Translations under genes and position numbers: made by a program | Assembly (NCBI GenBank): GCA_014526335.1 | Contig: JACTAT010000014.1 | Coordinates: 7,100,393 to 7,164,392, forward strand | Length of the DNA stretch: 64,000 bases | Reading direction: 5' to 3' | DNA from: Chrysaora quinquecirrha | Lineage: Eukaryota > Cnidaria > Scyphozoa > Semaeostomeae > Pelagiidae | Notes under the pieces: model-generated | Database searches by the model: none | Told to the model about the DNA's origin: nothing | What the model saw: only the letters and a program-made list of their open reading frames with translations | Part shown: piece after piece, positions 1-13,950 of the stretch | Layout: each line of letters begins with the position of its first letter | Numbering within the stretch: position 1 is the first letter of the stretch

Positions 1-3000
1 TTTCTATCAAAATAGGTCAAATTAAGAACAAAATATTTCCAGCAAAAATCGCCAAAAAGGCAAGTCTATAGCCTTACTAAATGGCCAAAAATCGGCCAAA
101 ATAAGGGGTTCCGAAAACTTCTTGTTTTCTTCAAAAATAATCATTTAATCCTACCAAATACCCCCTAAGTAGCCTCTAGGGGGTAAATAAAGTGTTTTTC
201 TATCAAATTAGGTCCAATTAAGTAGAAAACATTTCCCTCAAAAAATCGCCAAAAAGGCAAGTCTATAGCCTTACTAAATGGCCAAAAATCAGCCAAAATA
301 AGGGGTTCTGAAAACTTATTTTTTTCTTCAAAAATAATCACTTAATCCTACCAAATACCACCTAAATAGCTTCTAGGGGGTAAATAAAGTGTTTTTCTAT
401 CAAAATAGGTCCAATTAAGAAGAAAATATTTCCCGCAAAAAATCGCCAAAAAGGCAAGTCTATAGCCTTACTAAATGGCCAAAAATCGGCCAAAATAAGG
501 GGTTCTAAAAACTTATTTTTTTCTTCAAAAATAATCATTTAATCCTACCAAATACCCCCTAAATAGCCTCTAGGGGGTAAATAAAGTGTTTTTCTATCAA
601 ATTAGGTCCAATTAAGAAGAAAACATTTCCCTCAAAAAATCGCCAAAAAGGCAAGTCTATAGCCTTACTAAATGGCCAAAAATCAGCCAAAATAAGGGGT
701 TCTGAAAACTTATTTTTTTCTTCAAAAATAATCATTTAATCCTACCAAATACCCCTAAATAGCTTCTAGGGGGTAAATAAAGTGTTTTTCTATCAAAATA
801 GGTCCAATTAAGAAGAAAATATTTCCCTCAAAAATCGCCAAAAAGGCAAGTCTATAGCCTTACTAAATGGCCAAAATCGGCCAAAATAAGGGTTCTGAAA
901 ACTTATTTTTTCTTCAAAAATAATCATTTAATCCTACCAAATACACCCTAAATAGCTTCTACGGGGTAAATAAAGTGTTTTTCTATCAAAATAGGTCCAA
1001 TTAAGAAGAAAATATTTCCCTCAAAAAATCGCCAAAAAGGCAAGTCTATAGCCTTACTAAATGGCCAAAAATCGGCCAAAATAAGGGGTTCTGAAAACTT
1101 ATTTTTTTCTTCAAAAATAATCATTTAATCCTACCAAATACCCCCTAAATAGCCTCTAGGAGGTAAATAAAGTGTTTTTCTATCAAAATAGGTCCAATTA
1201 AGAAGAAAATATTTCCCTCAAAAATCGCCAAAAAGGCAAGTCTATAGCCTTACTAAATGGCCAAAAATCAGCCAAAATAAGGGGTTCTGAAAACTTATTT
1301 TTTTCTTCAAAAATAATCATTTAATCCTACCAAATACCCCTAAATAGCCTCTAGGGGTAAATAAAGTGTTTTTCTATCAAAATAGGTCCAATTAAGAAGA
1401 AAATATTTCCCTCAAAAATCGCCAAAAGGCAAGTCTATAGCCTTACTAAATGGCCAAAAATCAGCCAAAATAAGGGGTTCTGAAAACTTATTTTTTCTTC
1501 AAAATAATCATTTAATCCTACCAAATACCCCTAAATAGCCTCTAGGGGTAAATAAAGTGTTTTTCTATCAAAATAGGTCCAATTAAGAAGAAAATATTTC
1601 CCTCAAAAATCGCCAAAAGGCAAGTCTATAGCCTTACTAAATGGCCAAAAATCGGCCAAAATAAGGGTTCTGAAAACTTATTTTTTTCTTCAAAAATAAT
1701 CATTTAATCCTACCAAATACCCCCTAAATAGCCTCTAGGGGGTAAATAAAGTGTTTTTCTATCAAATTAGGTCCAATTAAGAAGAAAACATTTCCCTCAA
1801 AAAATCGCCAAAAAGGCAAGTCTATAGCCTTACTAAATGGCCAAAAATCAGCCAAAATAAGGGGTTCTGAAAACTTATTTTTTTCTTCAAAAATAATCAT
1901 TTAATCCTACCAAATACCCCTAAATAGCCTCTAGGGGTTAAATAAAGTGTTTTTCTATCAAAATAGGTCCAATTAAGAAGAAAATATTTCCCTCAAAAAT
2001 CGCCAAAAGGCAAGTCTATAGCCTTACTAAATGGCCAAAAATCAGCCAAAATAAGGGGTTCTGAAAACTTATTTTTTCTTCAAAATAATCATTTAATCCT
2101 ACCAAATACCCCTAAATAGCTTCTAGGGGTAAATAAAGTGTTTTCTATCAAAATAGGTCCAATTAAGAAGAAAATATTTCCCTCAAAAATCGCCAAAAGG
2201 CAAGTCTATAGCCTTACTAAATGGCCAAAAATCAGCCAAAATAAGGGTTCTGAAAACTTATTTTTTCTTCAAAATAATCATTTAATCCTACCAAATACCC
2301 CTAAATAGCCTCTAGGGGTAAATAAAGTGTTTTTCTATCAAAATAGGTCCAATTAAGAAGAAAACATTTCCCTCAAAAATCGCCAAAAGGCAAGTCTATA
2401 GCCTTACTAAATGGCCAAAATCAGCCAAAATAAGGGGTTCTGAAAACTTATTTTTTCTTCAAAATAATCATTTAATCCTACCAAATACCCCTAAATAGCC
2501 TCTAGGGGTAAAATAAAGTGTTTTTCTATCAAAATAGGTCCAATTAAGAAGAAAATATTTCCCTCAAAAATCAAAAATCGCCAAAAGGCAAGTCTATAGC
2601 CTTACTAAATGGCCAAAAATCAGCCAAAATAAGGGGTTCTGAAAACTTATTTTTTCTTCAAAATAATCATTTAATCCTACCAAATACCCCTAAATAGCTT
2701 CTAGGGGTAAATAAAGTGTTTTTCTATCAAAATAGGTCCAATTAAGAAGAAAATATTTCCCTCAAAAATCGCCAAAAGGCAAGTCTATAGCCTTACTAAA
2801 TGGCCAAAAATCAGCCAAAATAAGGGGTTCTGAAAACTTATTTTTTCTTCAAAATAATCATTTAATCCTACCAAATACCCCTAAATAGCCTCTAGGGGTA
2901 AATAAAGTGTTTTTCTATCAAAATAGGTCCAATTAAGAAGAAAACATTTCCCTCAAAAATCGCCAAAAGGCAAGTCTATAGCCTTACTAAATGGCCAAAA

Positions 3001-6000
3001 ATCAGCCAAAATAAGGGGTTCTGAAAACTTATTTTTTCTTCAAAATAATCATTTAATCCTACCAAATACCCCTAAATAGCTTCTAGGGGTAAATAAAGTG
3101 TTTTTCTATCAAAATAGGTCCAATTAAGAAGAAAATATTTCCCTCAAAAATCGCCAAAAGGCAAGTCTATAGCCTTACTAAATGGCCAAAAATCGGCCAA
3201 AATAAGGGTTCTGAAAACTTATTTTTTCTTCAAAATAATCATTTAATCCTACCAAATACCCCTAAATAGCCTCTAGGGGTAAATAAAGTGTTTTTCTATC
3301 AAAATAGGTCCAATTAAGAAGAAAATATTTCCCTCAAAAATCGCCAAAAGGCAAGTCTATAGCCTTACTAAATGGCCAAAAATCAGCCAAAATAAGGGGT
3401 TCTGAAAACTTATTTTTTCTTCAAAATAATCATTTAATCCTACCAAATACCCCTAAATAGCCTCTAGGGGTAAATAAAGTGTTTTTCTATCAAAATAGGT
3501 CCAATTAAGAAGAAAATATTTCCCTCAAAAATCGCCAAAAGGCAAGTCTATAGCCTTACTAAATGGCCAAAAATCAGCCAAAATAAGGGGTTCTAAAAAC
3601 TTATTTTTTCTTCAAAATAATCATTTAATCCTACCAAATACCCCTAAATAGCCTCTAGGGGTAAATAAAGTGTTTTTCTATCAAAATAGGTCCAATTAAG
3701 AAGAAAATATTTCCCTCAAAAATCGCCAAAAGGCAAGTCTATAGCCTTACTAAATGGCCAAAAATCAGCCAAAATAAGGGGTTCTGAAAACTTATTTTTT
3801 CTTCAAAATAATCATTTAATCCTACCAAATACCCCTAAATAGCCTCTAGGGGTAAATAAAGTGTTTTTCTATCAAAATAGGTCCAATTAAGAAGAAAATA
3901 TTTCCCTCAAAAATCGCCAAAAGGCAAGTCTATAGCCTTACTAAATGGCCAAAAATCAGCCAAAATAAGGGGTTCTGAAAACTTATTTTTTCTTCAAAAT
4001 AATCATTTAATCCTACCAAATACCCCTAAATAGCCTCTAGGGGTAAATAAAGTGTTTTCTATCAAAATAGGTCCAATTAAGAAGAAAATATTTCCCTCAA
4101 AAATCGCCAAAAGGCAAGTCTATAGCCTTACTAAATGGCCAAAAATCAGCCAAAATAAGGGTTCTGAAAACTTATTTTTTCTTCAAAATAATCATTTAAT
4201 CCTACCAAATACCCCTAAATAGCCTTCTAGGGGTAAATAAAGTGTTTTTCTATCAAAATAGGTCCAATTAAGAAGAAAATATTTCCCTCAAAAAATCGCC
4301 AAAAAGGCAAGTCTATAGCCTTACTAAATGGCCAAAAATCGGCCAAAATAAGGGGTTCCGAAAACTTCTTGTTTTCTTCAAAAATAATCATTTAATCCTA
4401 CCAAATACCCCCTAAGTAGCCTCTAGACGGTAAATAAAGTGTTTTCTATCAAAATAGGTCCAATTAAGAAGAAAATATTTCCCTCAAAAATCGCCAAAAG
4501 GCAAGTCTATAGCCTTACTAAATGGCCAAAAATCGGCCAAAATAAGGGGTTCTGAAAACTTATTTTTTCTTCAAAAATAATCATTTAATCCTACCAAATA
4601 CCCCCTAAGTAGCCTCTAGGGGGTAAATAAAGTGTTTTTCTATCAAATTAGGTCCAATTAAGTAGAAAACATTTCCCTCAAAAAATCGCCAAAAAGGCAA
4701 GTCTATAGCCTTACTAAATGGCCAAAAATCGGCCAAAATAAGGGGTTCTAAAAACTTATTTTTTCTTCAAAAATAATCATTTAATCCTACCAAATACCCC
4801 CTAAATAGCCTCCAATAGTTAAATAAAGTGTTTTTCTATCAAAATAGGTCTAATTAAGAAGAAAATATTTCCCGCAAAAATCGCCAAAAAGGCAAGTCTA
4901 TAGCCTTACTAAATGGCCAAAAATCGGCCAAAATAAGGGGTTCTAAAAACTTATTTTTTTCTTCAAAAATAATCATTTAATCCTACCAAATACCCCCTAA
5001 ATAGCCTCTAGGGGGTAAATAAAGTGTTTTTTATCAAATAAGGTCCAATTAAGAAGAAAATATTTCCCTCAAAAAATCGCCAAAAAGGCAAGTCTATAGC
5101 CTTACTAAATGACCAAAAATCAGCCAAAATAAGGGGCTTCGAAAACTTATTTTTTCTTCAAAATAATCATTTAATCCTACCAAATACCCCTAAATAGCCT
5201 CTAGGGGTAAATAAAGTGTTTTTCTATCAAAATAGGTCCAATTAAGAAGAAAATATTTCCCTCAAAAATCGCCAAAAGGCAAGTCTATAGCCTTACTAAA
5301 TGGCCAAAAATCGGCCAAAATAAGGGTTCTGAAAACTTATTTTTTCTTCAAAATAATCATTTAATCCTACCAAATACCCCTAAATAGCCTCTAGGGGTAA
5401 ATAAAGTGTTTTTCTATCAAAATAGGTCCAATTAAGAAGAAAATATTTCCCTCAAAAATCGCCAAAAGGCAAGTCTATAGCCTTACTAAATGGCCAAAAA
5501 TCAGCCAAAATAAGGGTTCTGAAAACTTATTTTTTTCTTCAAAATAATCATTTAATCCTACCAAATACCCCCTAAATAGCCTCTAGGGGGTAAATAAAGT
5601 GTTTTTCTATCAAATTAGGTCCAATTAAGAAGAAAAAAAATCCCTCAAAAAATCGCCAAAAAGGCAAGTCTATAGCCTTGCCAAATGGCCAAAAATCGGC
5701 CAAAATAAGGGGTTTTAAAAACTTATTTTTTTCTCCAAAAATAATCACTAAATTCTACCAAATACCCCTTAAATAGCCTCTAGGGGGTAAATAAAGTGTT
5801 TTTCTATCAAATTAGGTCCAATTAAGAAGAAAATATTTCCCTCAAAAAATCGCCAAAAAGGCAAGTCTATAGCCTTACTAAATGGCCAAAAATCGGCCAA
5901 AATAAGGGGTTCTAAAAACTTATTTTTTCTTCAAAATAATCATTTAATCCTACCAAATACCCCTAAATAGCCTCTAGGGGTAAATAAAGTGTTTTTATCA

Positions 6001-9000
6001 AAATAGGTCCAATTAAGAAGAAAACATTTCCCTCAAAAATCGCCAAAAGGCAAGTCTATAGCCTTACTAAATGGCCAAAAATCAGCCAAAATAAGGGTTC
6101 TGAAAACTTATTTTTTCTTCAAAATAATCATTTAATCCTACCAAATACCCCTAAATAGCCTCTAGGGGTTAAATAAAGTGTTTTTCTATCAAAATAGGTC
6201 CAATTAAGAAGAAAATATTTCCCTCAAAAATCGCCAAAAGGCAAGTCTATAGCCTTACTAAATGGCCAAAAATCAGCCAAAATAAGGGTTCTGAAAACTT
6301 ATTTTTTCTTCAAAATAATCATTTAATCCTACCAAATACCCCTAAATAGCTTCTAGGGGTAAATAAAGTGTTTTTCTATCAAAATAGGTCCAATTAAGAA
6401 GAAAATATTTCCCTCAAAAAATCGCCAAAAAGGCAAGTCTATAGCCTTACTAAATGGCCAAAAATCGGCCAAAATAAGGGGTTCTGAAAACTTATTTTTT
6501 TCTTCAAAAATAATCATTTAATCCTACCAAATACCCCCTAAATAGCCTCTAGGGGGTAAATAAAGTGTTTTTTATCAAATTAGGTCGAATTAAGAAGAAA
6601 ACATTTCCCTCAAAAAATCGCCAAAAAGGCAAGTCTATAGCCTTACTAAATGACCAAAAATCAGCCAAAATAAGGGGCTTCGAAAACTTATTCTTTTCTT
6701 CAAAAATAATCATTTAATCCTACCAAATACCCCCTAAATAGCCTCCAATGGTTAAATAAAGTGTTTTTCTATCAAAATAGGTCCAATTAAGAAGAAAATA
6801 TTTCCCGCAAAAAATCGCCAAAAGGCAAGTCTATAGCCTTACTAAATGGCCAAAAATCGGCCAAAATAAGGGGTTCTGAAAACTTATTTTTTTCTTCAAA
6901 AATAATCATTTAATCCTACCAAATACACCCTAAATAGCTTCTAGGGGGTAAATAAAGTGTTTTTCTATCAAAATAGGTCCAATTAAGAAGAAAATATTTC
7001 CCTCAAAAAATCGCAAAAAAGGCAAGTCTATAGCCTTACTAAATGGCCAAAAATCGGCCAAAATAAGGGGTTCTTAAAACTTATTTTTTTCTTCAAAAAT
7101 AATCATTTAATCCTACCAAATACCCCCTAAATAGCTTCTAGGGAGTAAATAAAGTGCTTTTCTATCAAAATAGGTCAAATTAAGAACAAAAAATTTCCCG
7201 CAAAAATCGCCAAAAAGGCAAGTCTATAGCCTTACTAAATGGCCAAAAATCGGCCAAAATAAGGGGTTCCGAAAACTTCTTGTTTTCTTCAAAAATAATC
7301 ATTTAATCCTACCAAATACCCCTAAATAGCCTCTAGGGGGTAAATAAAGTGTTTTTCTATCAAATTAGGTCCAATTAAGTAGAAAACATTTCCCTCAAAA
7401 ATCGCCAAAAGGCAAGTCTATAGCCTTACTAAATGGCCAAAAATCAGCCAAAATAAGGGTTCTAAAAACTTATTTTTTCTTCAAAATAATCATTTAATCC
7501 TACCAAATACCCCTAAATAGCCTCTAGGGGTAAATAAAGTGTTTTTATCAAATAGGTCCAATTAAGAAGAAAACATTTCCCTCAAAAATCGCCAAAAGGC
7601 AAGTCTATAGCCTTACTAAATGGCCAAAAATCAGCCAAAATAAGGGGTTCTGAAAACTTATTTTTTCTTCAAAATAATCATTTAATCCTACCAAATACCC
7701 CTAAATAGCCTCTAATGGTTAAATAAAGTGTTTTCTATCAAAATAGGTCCAATTAAGAAGAAAATATTTCCCTCAAAAATCGCCAAAAGGCAAGTCTATA
7801 GCCTTACTAAATGGCCAAAAATCGGCCAAAATAAGGGTTCTGAAAACTTATTTTTTCTTCAAAATAATCATTTAATCCTACCAAATACCCCTAAATAGCT
7901 TCTAGGGGTAAATAAAGTGTTTTTATCAAAATAGGTCCAATTAAGAAGAAAATATTTCCCTCAAAAATCGCCAAAAGGCAAGTCTATAGCCTTACTAAAT
8001 GGCCAAAAATCAGCCAAAATAAGGGTTCTGAAAACTTATTTTTTCTTCAAAATAATCATTTAATCCTACCAAATACCCCTAAATAGCTTCTAGGGGTAAA
8101 TAAAGTGTTTTCTATCAAAATAGGTCCAATTAAGAAGAAAACATTTCCCTCAAAAATCGCCAAAAGGCAAGTCTATAGCCTTACTAAATGGCCAAAAATC
8201 GGCCAAAATAAGGGTTCTGAAAACTTATTTTTTCTTCAAAAATAATCATTTAATCCTACCAAATACCCCTAAATAGCCTCTAGGGGGTAAATAAAGTGTT
8301 TTTCTATCAAATTAGGTCCAATTAAGAAGAAAATATTTCCCTCAAAAATCGCCAAAAGGCAAGTCTATAGCCTTACTAAATGGCCAAAAATCGGCCAAAA
8401 TAAGGGTTCTAAAACTTATTTTTTCTTCAAAATAATCATTTAATCCTACCAAATACCCCTAAATAGCCTCTAGGGGTAAATAAAGTGTTTTTATCAAATT
8501 AGGTCCAATTAAGAAGAAAACATTTCCCTCAAAAATCGCCAAAAGGCAAGTCTATAGCCTTACTAAATGACCAAAATCAGCCAAAATAAGGGCTTCTGAA
8601 AACTTATTTTTTCTTCAAAATCAATCATTTAATCCTACCAAATACCCCCTAAATAGCCTCCAATGGTTAAATAAAGTGTTTTTCTATCAAAATAGGTCCA
8701 ATTAAGAAGAAAATATTTCCCGCAAAAAATCGCCAAAAGGCAAGTCTATAGCCTTACTAAATGGCCAAAATCGGCCAAAATAAGGGTTCTGAAAACTTAT
8801 TTTTTTCTTCAAAAATAATCATTTAATCCTACCAAATACCCCCTAAATAGCCTCTAGGCGGTAAATAAAGTGTTTTTCTATCAAAATAGGTCCAATTAAG
8901 AAGAAAATATTTCCCTCAAAAATCGCCAAAAGGCAAGTCTATAGCCTTACTAAATGGCCAAAATCAGCCAAAATAAGGGGTTCTGAAAACTTATTTTTTC

Positions 9001-12000
9001 TTCAAAATAATCATTTAATCCTACCAAATACCCCTAAATAGCTTCTAGGGGGTAAATAAAGTGCTTTTCTATCAAAATAGGTCAAATTAAGAACAAAATA
9101 TTTCCCGCAAAAAATCGCCAAAAAGGCAAGTCTATAGCCTTACTAAATGGCCAAAAATCGGCCAAAATAAAGGGTTCTGAAAACTTATTTTTTTCTTCAA
9201 AAATAATCATTTAATCCTACCAAATACCCCCTAAATAGCCTCTAGGGGGTAAATAAAGTGTTTTTCTATCAAATTAGGTCCAATTAAGATGAAAACATTT
9301 CCCTCAAAAAATCGCCAAAAAGGCAAGTCTATAGCCTTACTAAATGGCCAAAAATCAGCCAAAATAAGGGGCTTCGCAAACTTATTTTTTTCTTCAAAAA
9401 TAATCATTTAATCCTACCAAATACCCCCTAAATAGCCTATGGGGTAAATAAAGTGTTTTTCTATCAAAATAGGTCCAATTAAGAAGAAAATATTTCCCTC
9501 AAAAAATCGCAAAAAAGGCAAGTCTATAGCCTTACTAAATGGCCAAAAATCAGCCAAAATAAGGGGTTCTGAAAACTTATTTTTTTCTTCAAAAATAATC
9601 ATTTAATCCTACCAAATACCCCCTAAATAGCTTCTAGGGGGTAAATAAAGTGTTTTTCTATCAAAATAGGTCAAATTAAGAACAAAATATTTCCCGCAAA
9701 AAATCGCCAAAAAGGCAAGTCTATAGCCTTACTAAATGGCCAAAAATCGGCCAAAATAAGGGTTCTGAAAACTTATTTTTTTCTTCAAAAATAATCATTT
9801 AATCCTACCAAATACCCCCTAAATAGCCTCTAGGGGGTAAATAAAGTGTTTTTCTATCAAATTAGGTCCAATTAAGATGAAAACATTTCCCTCAAAAAAT
9901 CGCCAAAAAGGCAAGTCTATAGCCTTACTAAATGGCCAAAAATCAGCCAAAATAAGGGGCTTCGAAAACTTATTTTTTTCTTCAAAAATAATCATTTAAT
10001 CCTACCAAATACCCCCTAAATAGCCTCTAGGGGGTAAATAAAGTGTTTTTCTATCAAAATAGGTCCAATTAAGATGAAAACATTTCCCTCAAAAAATCGC
10101 CAAAAAGGCAAGTCTATAGCCTTACTAAATGGCCAAAAATCAGCCAAAATAAGGGGTTCTGAAAACTTATTTTTTTGCTTCAAAAATAATCACTTAATCC
10201 TACCAAATACCCCCTAAATAGCTTCTAGGGGGTAAATAAAGTGTTTTTCTATCAAAATAGGTCCAATTAAGAAGAAAACATTTCCCTCAAAAAATCGCAA
10301 AAAAGGCAAGTCTATAGCCTTACTAAATGGCCAAAAATCAGCCAAAATAAGGGGCTTCGAAAACTTATTTTAGTAAGGTGTTCTGAAAACTTATTTTTTT
10401 CTTCAAAAATAATCATTTAATCCTACCAAATACCCCCTAAATAGCTTCTAGGGGGTAAATAAAGTGTTTTTCTATCAAAATAGGTCCAATTAAGAAGAAA
10501 ACATTTCCCTCAAAAAATCGCAAAAAAGGCAAGTCTATAGCCTTACTAAATGGCCAAAAATCAGCCAAAATAAGGGGTTCTGAAAACTTATTTTTTTCTT
10601 CAAAAATAATCACTTAATCCTACCAAATACCCCCTAAATAGCTTCTAGGGGGTAAATAAAGTGTTTTTCTATCAAAATAGGTCCAATTAAGAAGAAAATA
10701 TTTCCCTCAAAAAATCGCCAAAAAGGCAAGTCTATAGCCTTACTAAATGGCCAAAAATCGGCCAAAATAAGGGGTTCTGAAAACTTATTTTTTTCTTCAA
10801 AAATAATCATTTAATCCTACCAAATACCCCCTAAATAGCTTCTAGGGGGTAAATAAAGTGTTTTTCTATCAAATTAGGTCCAATTAAGAAGAAAACATTT
10901 CCCTCAAAAAATCGCCAAAAAGGCAAGTCTATAGCCTTACTAAATGGCCAAAAATCAGCCAAAATAAGGGGTTCTGAAAACTTATTTTTTTCTTCAAAAA
11001 TAATCATTTAATCCTACCAAATACCCCCTAAATAGCCTCTAGGGGGTAAATAAAGTGTTTTTCTATCAAATTAGGTCAAATTAAGAATAAAATATTTCCC
11101 ACAAAAAATAGCCAAAAAGGCAAGTCTATAGCCTTACTAAATAGCCAAAATCGGCCAAAATAAGGGGTTCTGAAAACTTGTTTTTTTCTTCAAAAATAAT
11201 CATTTAATCCTACCAAATACCCCCTAAATAGCCTCTAGGGGGTAAATAAAGTGTTTTTCTATCAAAATAGGTCCAATTAAGATGAAAACATTTCCCTCAA
11301 AAAATCGCCAAAAAGGCAAGTCTATAGCCTTACTAAATGGCCAAAAATCAGCCAAAATAAGGGTTCTAAAAACTTATTTTTTCTTCAAAAATAATCATTT
11401 AATCCTACCAAATATCCCCTAAATAGCCTCCAATGGTTAAATAAAGTGTTTTTCTATCAAATTAGGTCCAATTAAGAAGAAAACATTTCCCGCAAAAATC
11501 GCCAAAAAGGCAAGTCTATAGCCTTACTAAATGGCCAAAAATCGGCCAAAATAAGGGTTCTAAAACTTATTTTTTCTTCAAAAATAATCATTTAATCCTA
11601 CCAAATACCCCCTAAATAGCCTCCAATGGTTAAATAAAGTGTTTTTCTATCAAAATAGGTCCAATTAAGAAGAAAATATTTCCCGCAAAAAATCGCCAAA
11701 AAGGCAAGTCTATAGCCTTACTAAATGGCCAAAAATCGGCCAAAATAAGGGGTTCTGAAAACTTATTTTTTTCTTCAAAAATAATCATTTAATCCTACCA
11801 AATACCCCCTAAATAGCCTCCAATGGTTAAATAAGATGTTTTTCTATCAAAATAGGTCTAATTAAGAAGAAAACATTTCAAAATAAGGGTTCTCAAAAAT
11901 CGCCAAAAAGGCAAGTCTATAGCCTTACTAAATGGCCAAAAATCAGCCAAAATAAGGGGCTTCGAAAACTTATTTTTTTCTTCAAAAATAATCATTTAAT

Positions 12001-13950
12001 CCTACCAAATACCCCCTAAATAGCCTCTAGGGGTAAATAAAGTGTTTTTCTATCAAAATAGGTCCAATTAAGAAGAAAATATTTCCCTCAAAAATCGCCA
12101 AAAGGCAAGTCTATAGCCTTACTAAATGGCCAAAAATCGGCCAAAATAAGGGTTCTTAAAACTTATTTTTTCTTCAAAAATAATCATTTAATCCTACCAA
12201 ATACCCCCTAAATAGCCTCTAGGGGTAAATAAAGTGTTTTTCTATCAAATTAGGTCCAATTAAGTAGAAAACATTTCCCTCAAAAAATCGCCAAAAAGGC
12301 AAGTCTATAGCCTTACTAAATGGCCAAAAATCGGCCAAAATAAGGGTTCTAAAAACTTATTTCTTTCTTCAAAAATAATCATTTAATCCTACCAAATACC
12401 CCCTAAATAGCCTCCAATGGTTAAATAAAGTGTTTTTCTATCAAAATAGGTCTAATTAAGAAGAAAATATTTCCCGCAAAAAATCGCCAAAAAGGCAAGT
12501 CTATAGCCTTACTAAATGGCCAAAAATCGGCCAAAATAAGGGTTCTAAAAACTTATTTTTTCTTCAAAAATAATCAGTTAATCCTACCAAATATCCCCTA
12601 AATAGCCTCCAATGGTTAAATAAAGTGTTTTTCTATCAAATTAGGTCCAATTAAGAAGAAAACATCTCCCGCAAGAAATCGCCAAAAAGGCAAGTCTATA
12701 GCCTTACTAAATGGCCAAAAATCGGCCAAAATAAGGGTTCTAAAAACTTATTTTTTTCTTCAAAAATAATCATTTAATCCTACCAAATATCCCCTAAATA
12801 GCCTCCAATGGTTAAATAAAGTGTTTTTCTATCAAATTAGGTCCAATTAAGAAGAAAACATTTCCCGCAAAAAATCGCCAAAAAGGCAAGTCTATAGCCT
12901 TACTAAATGGCCAAAAATCGGCCAAAATAAGGGGTTCTAAAAACTTATTTTTTTCTTCAAAAATAATCATTTAATCCTACCAAATACCCCCTAAATAGCC
13001 TCCAATGGTTAAATAAAGTGTTTTTCTATCAAAATAGGTCTAATTAAGAAGAAAATATTTCCCCAATCAAAAATCGCCAAAAGGCAAGTCTATAGCCTTA
13101 CTAAATGGCCAAAAATCAGCCAAAATAAGGGGCTTCGAAAAACTTATTTTTTTCTTCAAAAATAATCATTTAATCCTACCAAATACCCCTAAATAGCCTC
13201 CAATGGTTAAATAAGATGTTTTTCTATCAAAATAGGTCTAATTAAGAAGAAAATATTTCCCGCAAAAAATCGCCAAAAAGGCAAGTCTATAGCCTTACTA
13301 AATGGCCAAAAATCAGCCAAAATAAGGGGCTTCGAAAACTTATTTTTTTCTTCAAAAATAATCATTTAATCCTACCAAATACCCCCTAAATAGCCTATAG
13401 AAGGTAAATAAAGTGTTTTTCTATCAAAATAGGTCCAATTAAGAAGAAAACATTTCCCTCAAAAAATCGCAAAAAAGGCAAGTCTATAGCCTTACTAAAT
13501 GGCCAAAAATCGGCCAAAATAAGGGGTTCTGAAAACTTATTTTTTCTTCAAAAATAATCATTTAATCCTACCAAATACCCCTAAATAGCCTCTAATGGTT
13601 AAATAAAGTGTTTTTCTATCAAAATTAGGTCCAATTAAGAAGAAAACATTTCCCTCAAAAAATCGCCAAAAAGGCAAGTCTATAGCCTTACTAAATGGCC
13701 AAAAATCAGCCAAAATAAGGGGCTTCGAAAACTTATTTTTTTCTTCAAAAATAATCATTTAATCCTACCAAATACCCCCTAAATAGCCTCCAATGGTTAA
13801 ATAAAGTGTTTTTCTATCAAAATAGGTCTAATTAAGAAGAAAATATTTCCCTCAAAATATCGCCAAAAAGGCAAGTCTATAGCCTTACTAAATGGCCAAA
13901 AATCGGCCAAAATAAGGGGTTCTGAAAACTTATTTTTTCTTCAAAAATAA
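1..13950. repeat. Satellite array, about 190-198 bp monomer
   Basis: Head-to-tail tandem array. Landmarks recurring once per monomer are AAATAAAGTG, GGCAAGTCTATAGCC, ATGGCCAAAAATC and TAATCATTTAATCC. Spacing is about 197 bp in copies with long homopolymers and about 190 bp in copies with short ones. Together with the decaying edge to 15,960 there are about 80 copies. Each full monomer holds three short inverted repeats: AAGGC/GCCTT, TGGCC/GGCCA and TACCCCCTA/TAGGGGGTA, with loops of 9, 7 and 9 bases. Some monomers carry a CCAATGGTT variant in place of the right arm of the third hairpin. Small internal rearrangements occur near 2,566, 10,365 and 11,880. No long open frame crosses the array; short ORFs inside it are by-products. 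The array runs off the left edge of the window, so its full size is unknown. Centromeric or heterochromatic satellite is possible but not shown. Confidence 0.97.

Noticed and set aside
9414..9602. Short ORFs inside the satellite (also 13,558-13,758 and 15,173-15,355)
   Set aside because: They are chance frames in a repeated monomer, not kept open in neighbouring copies.
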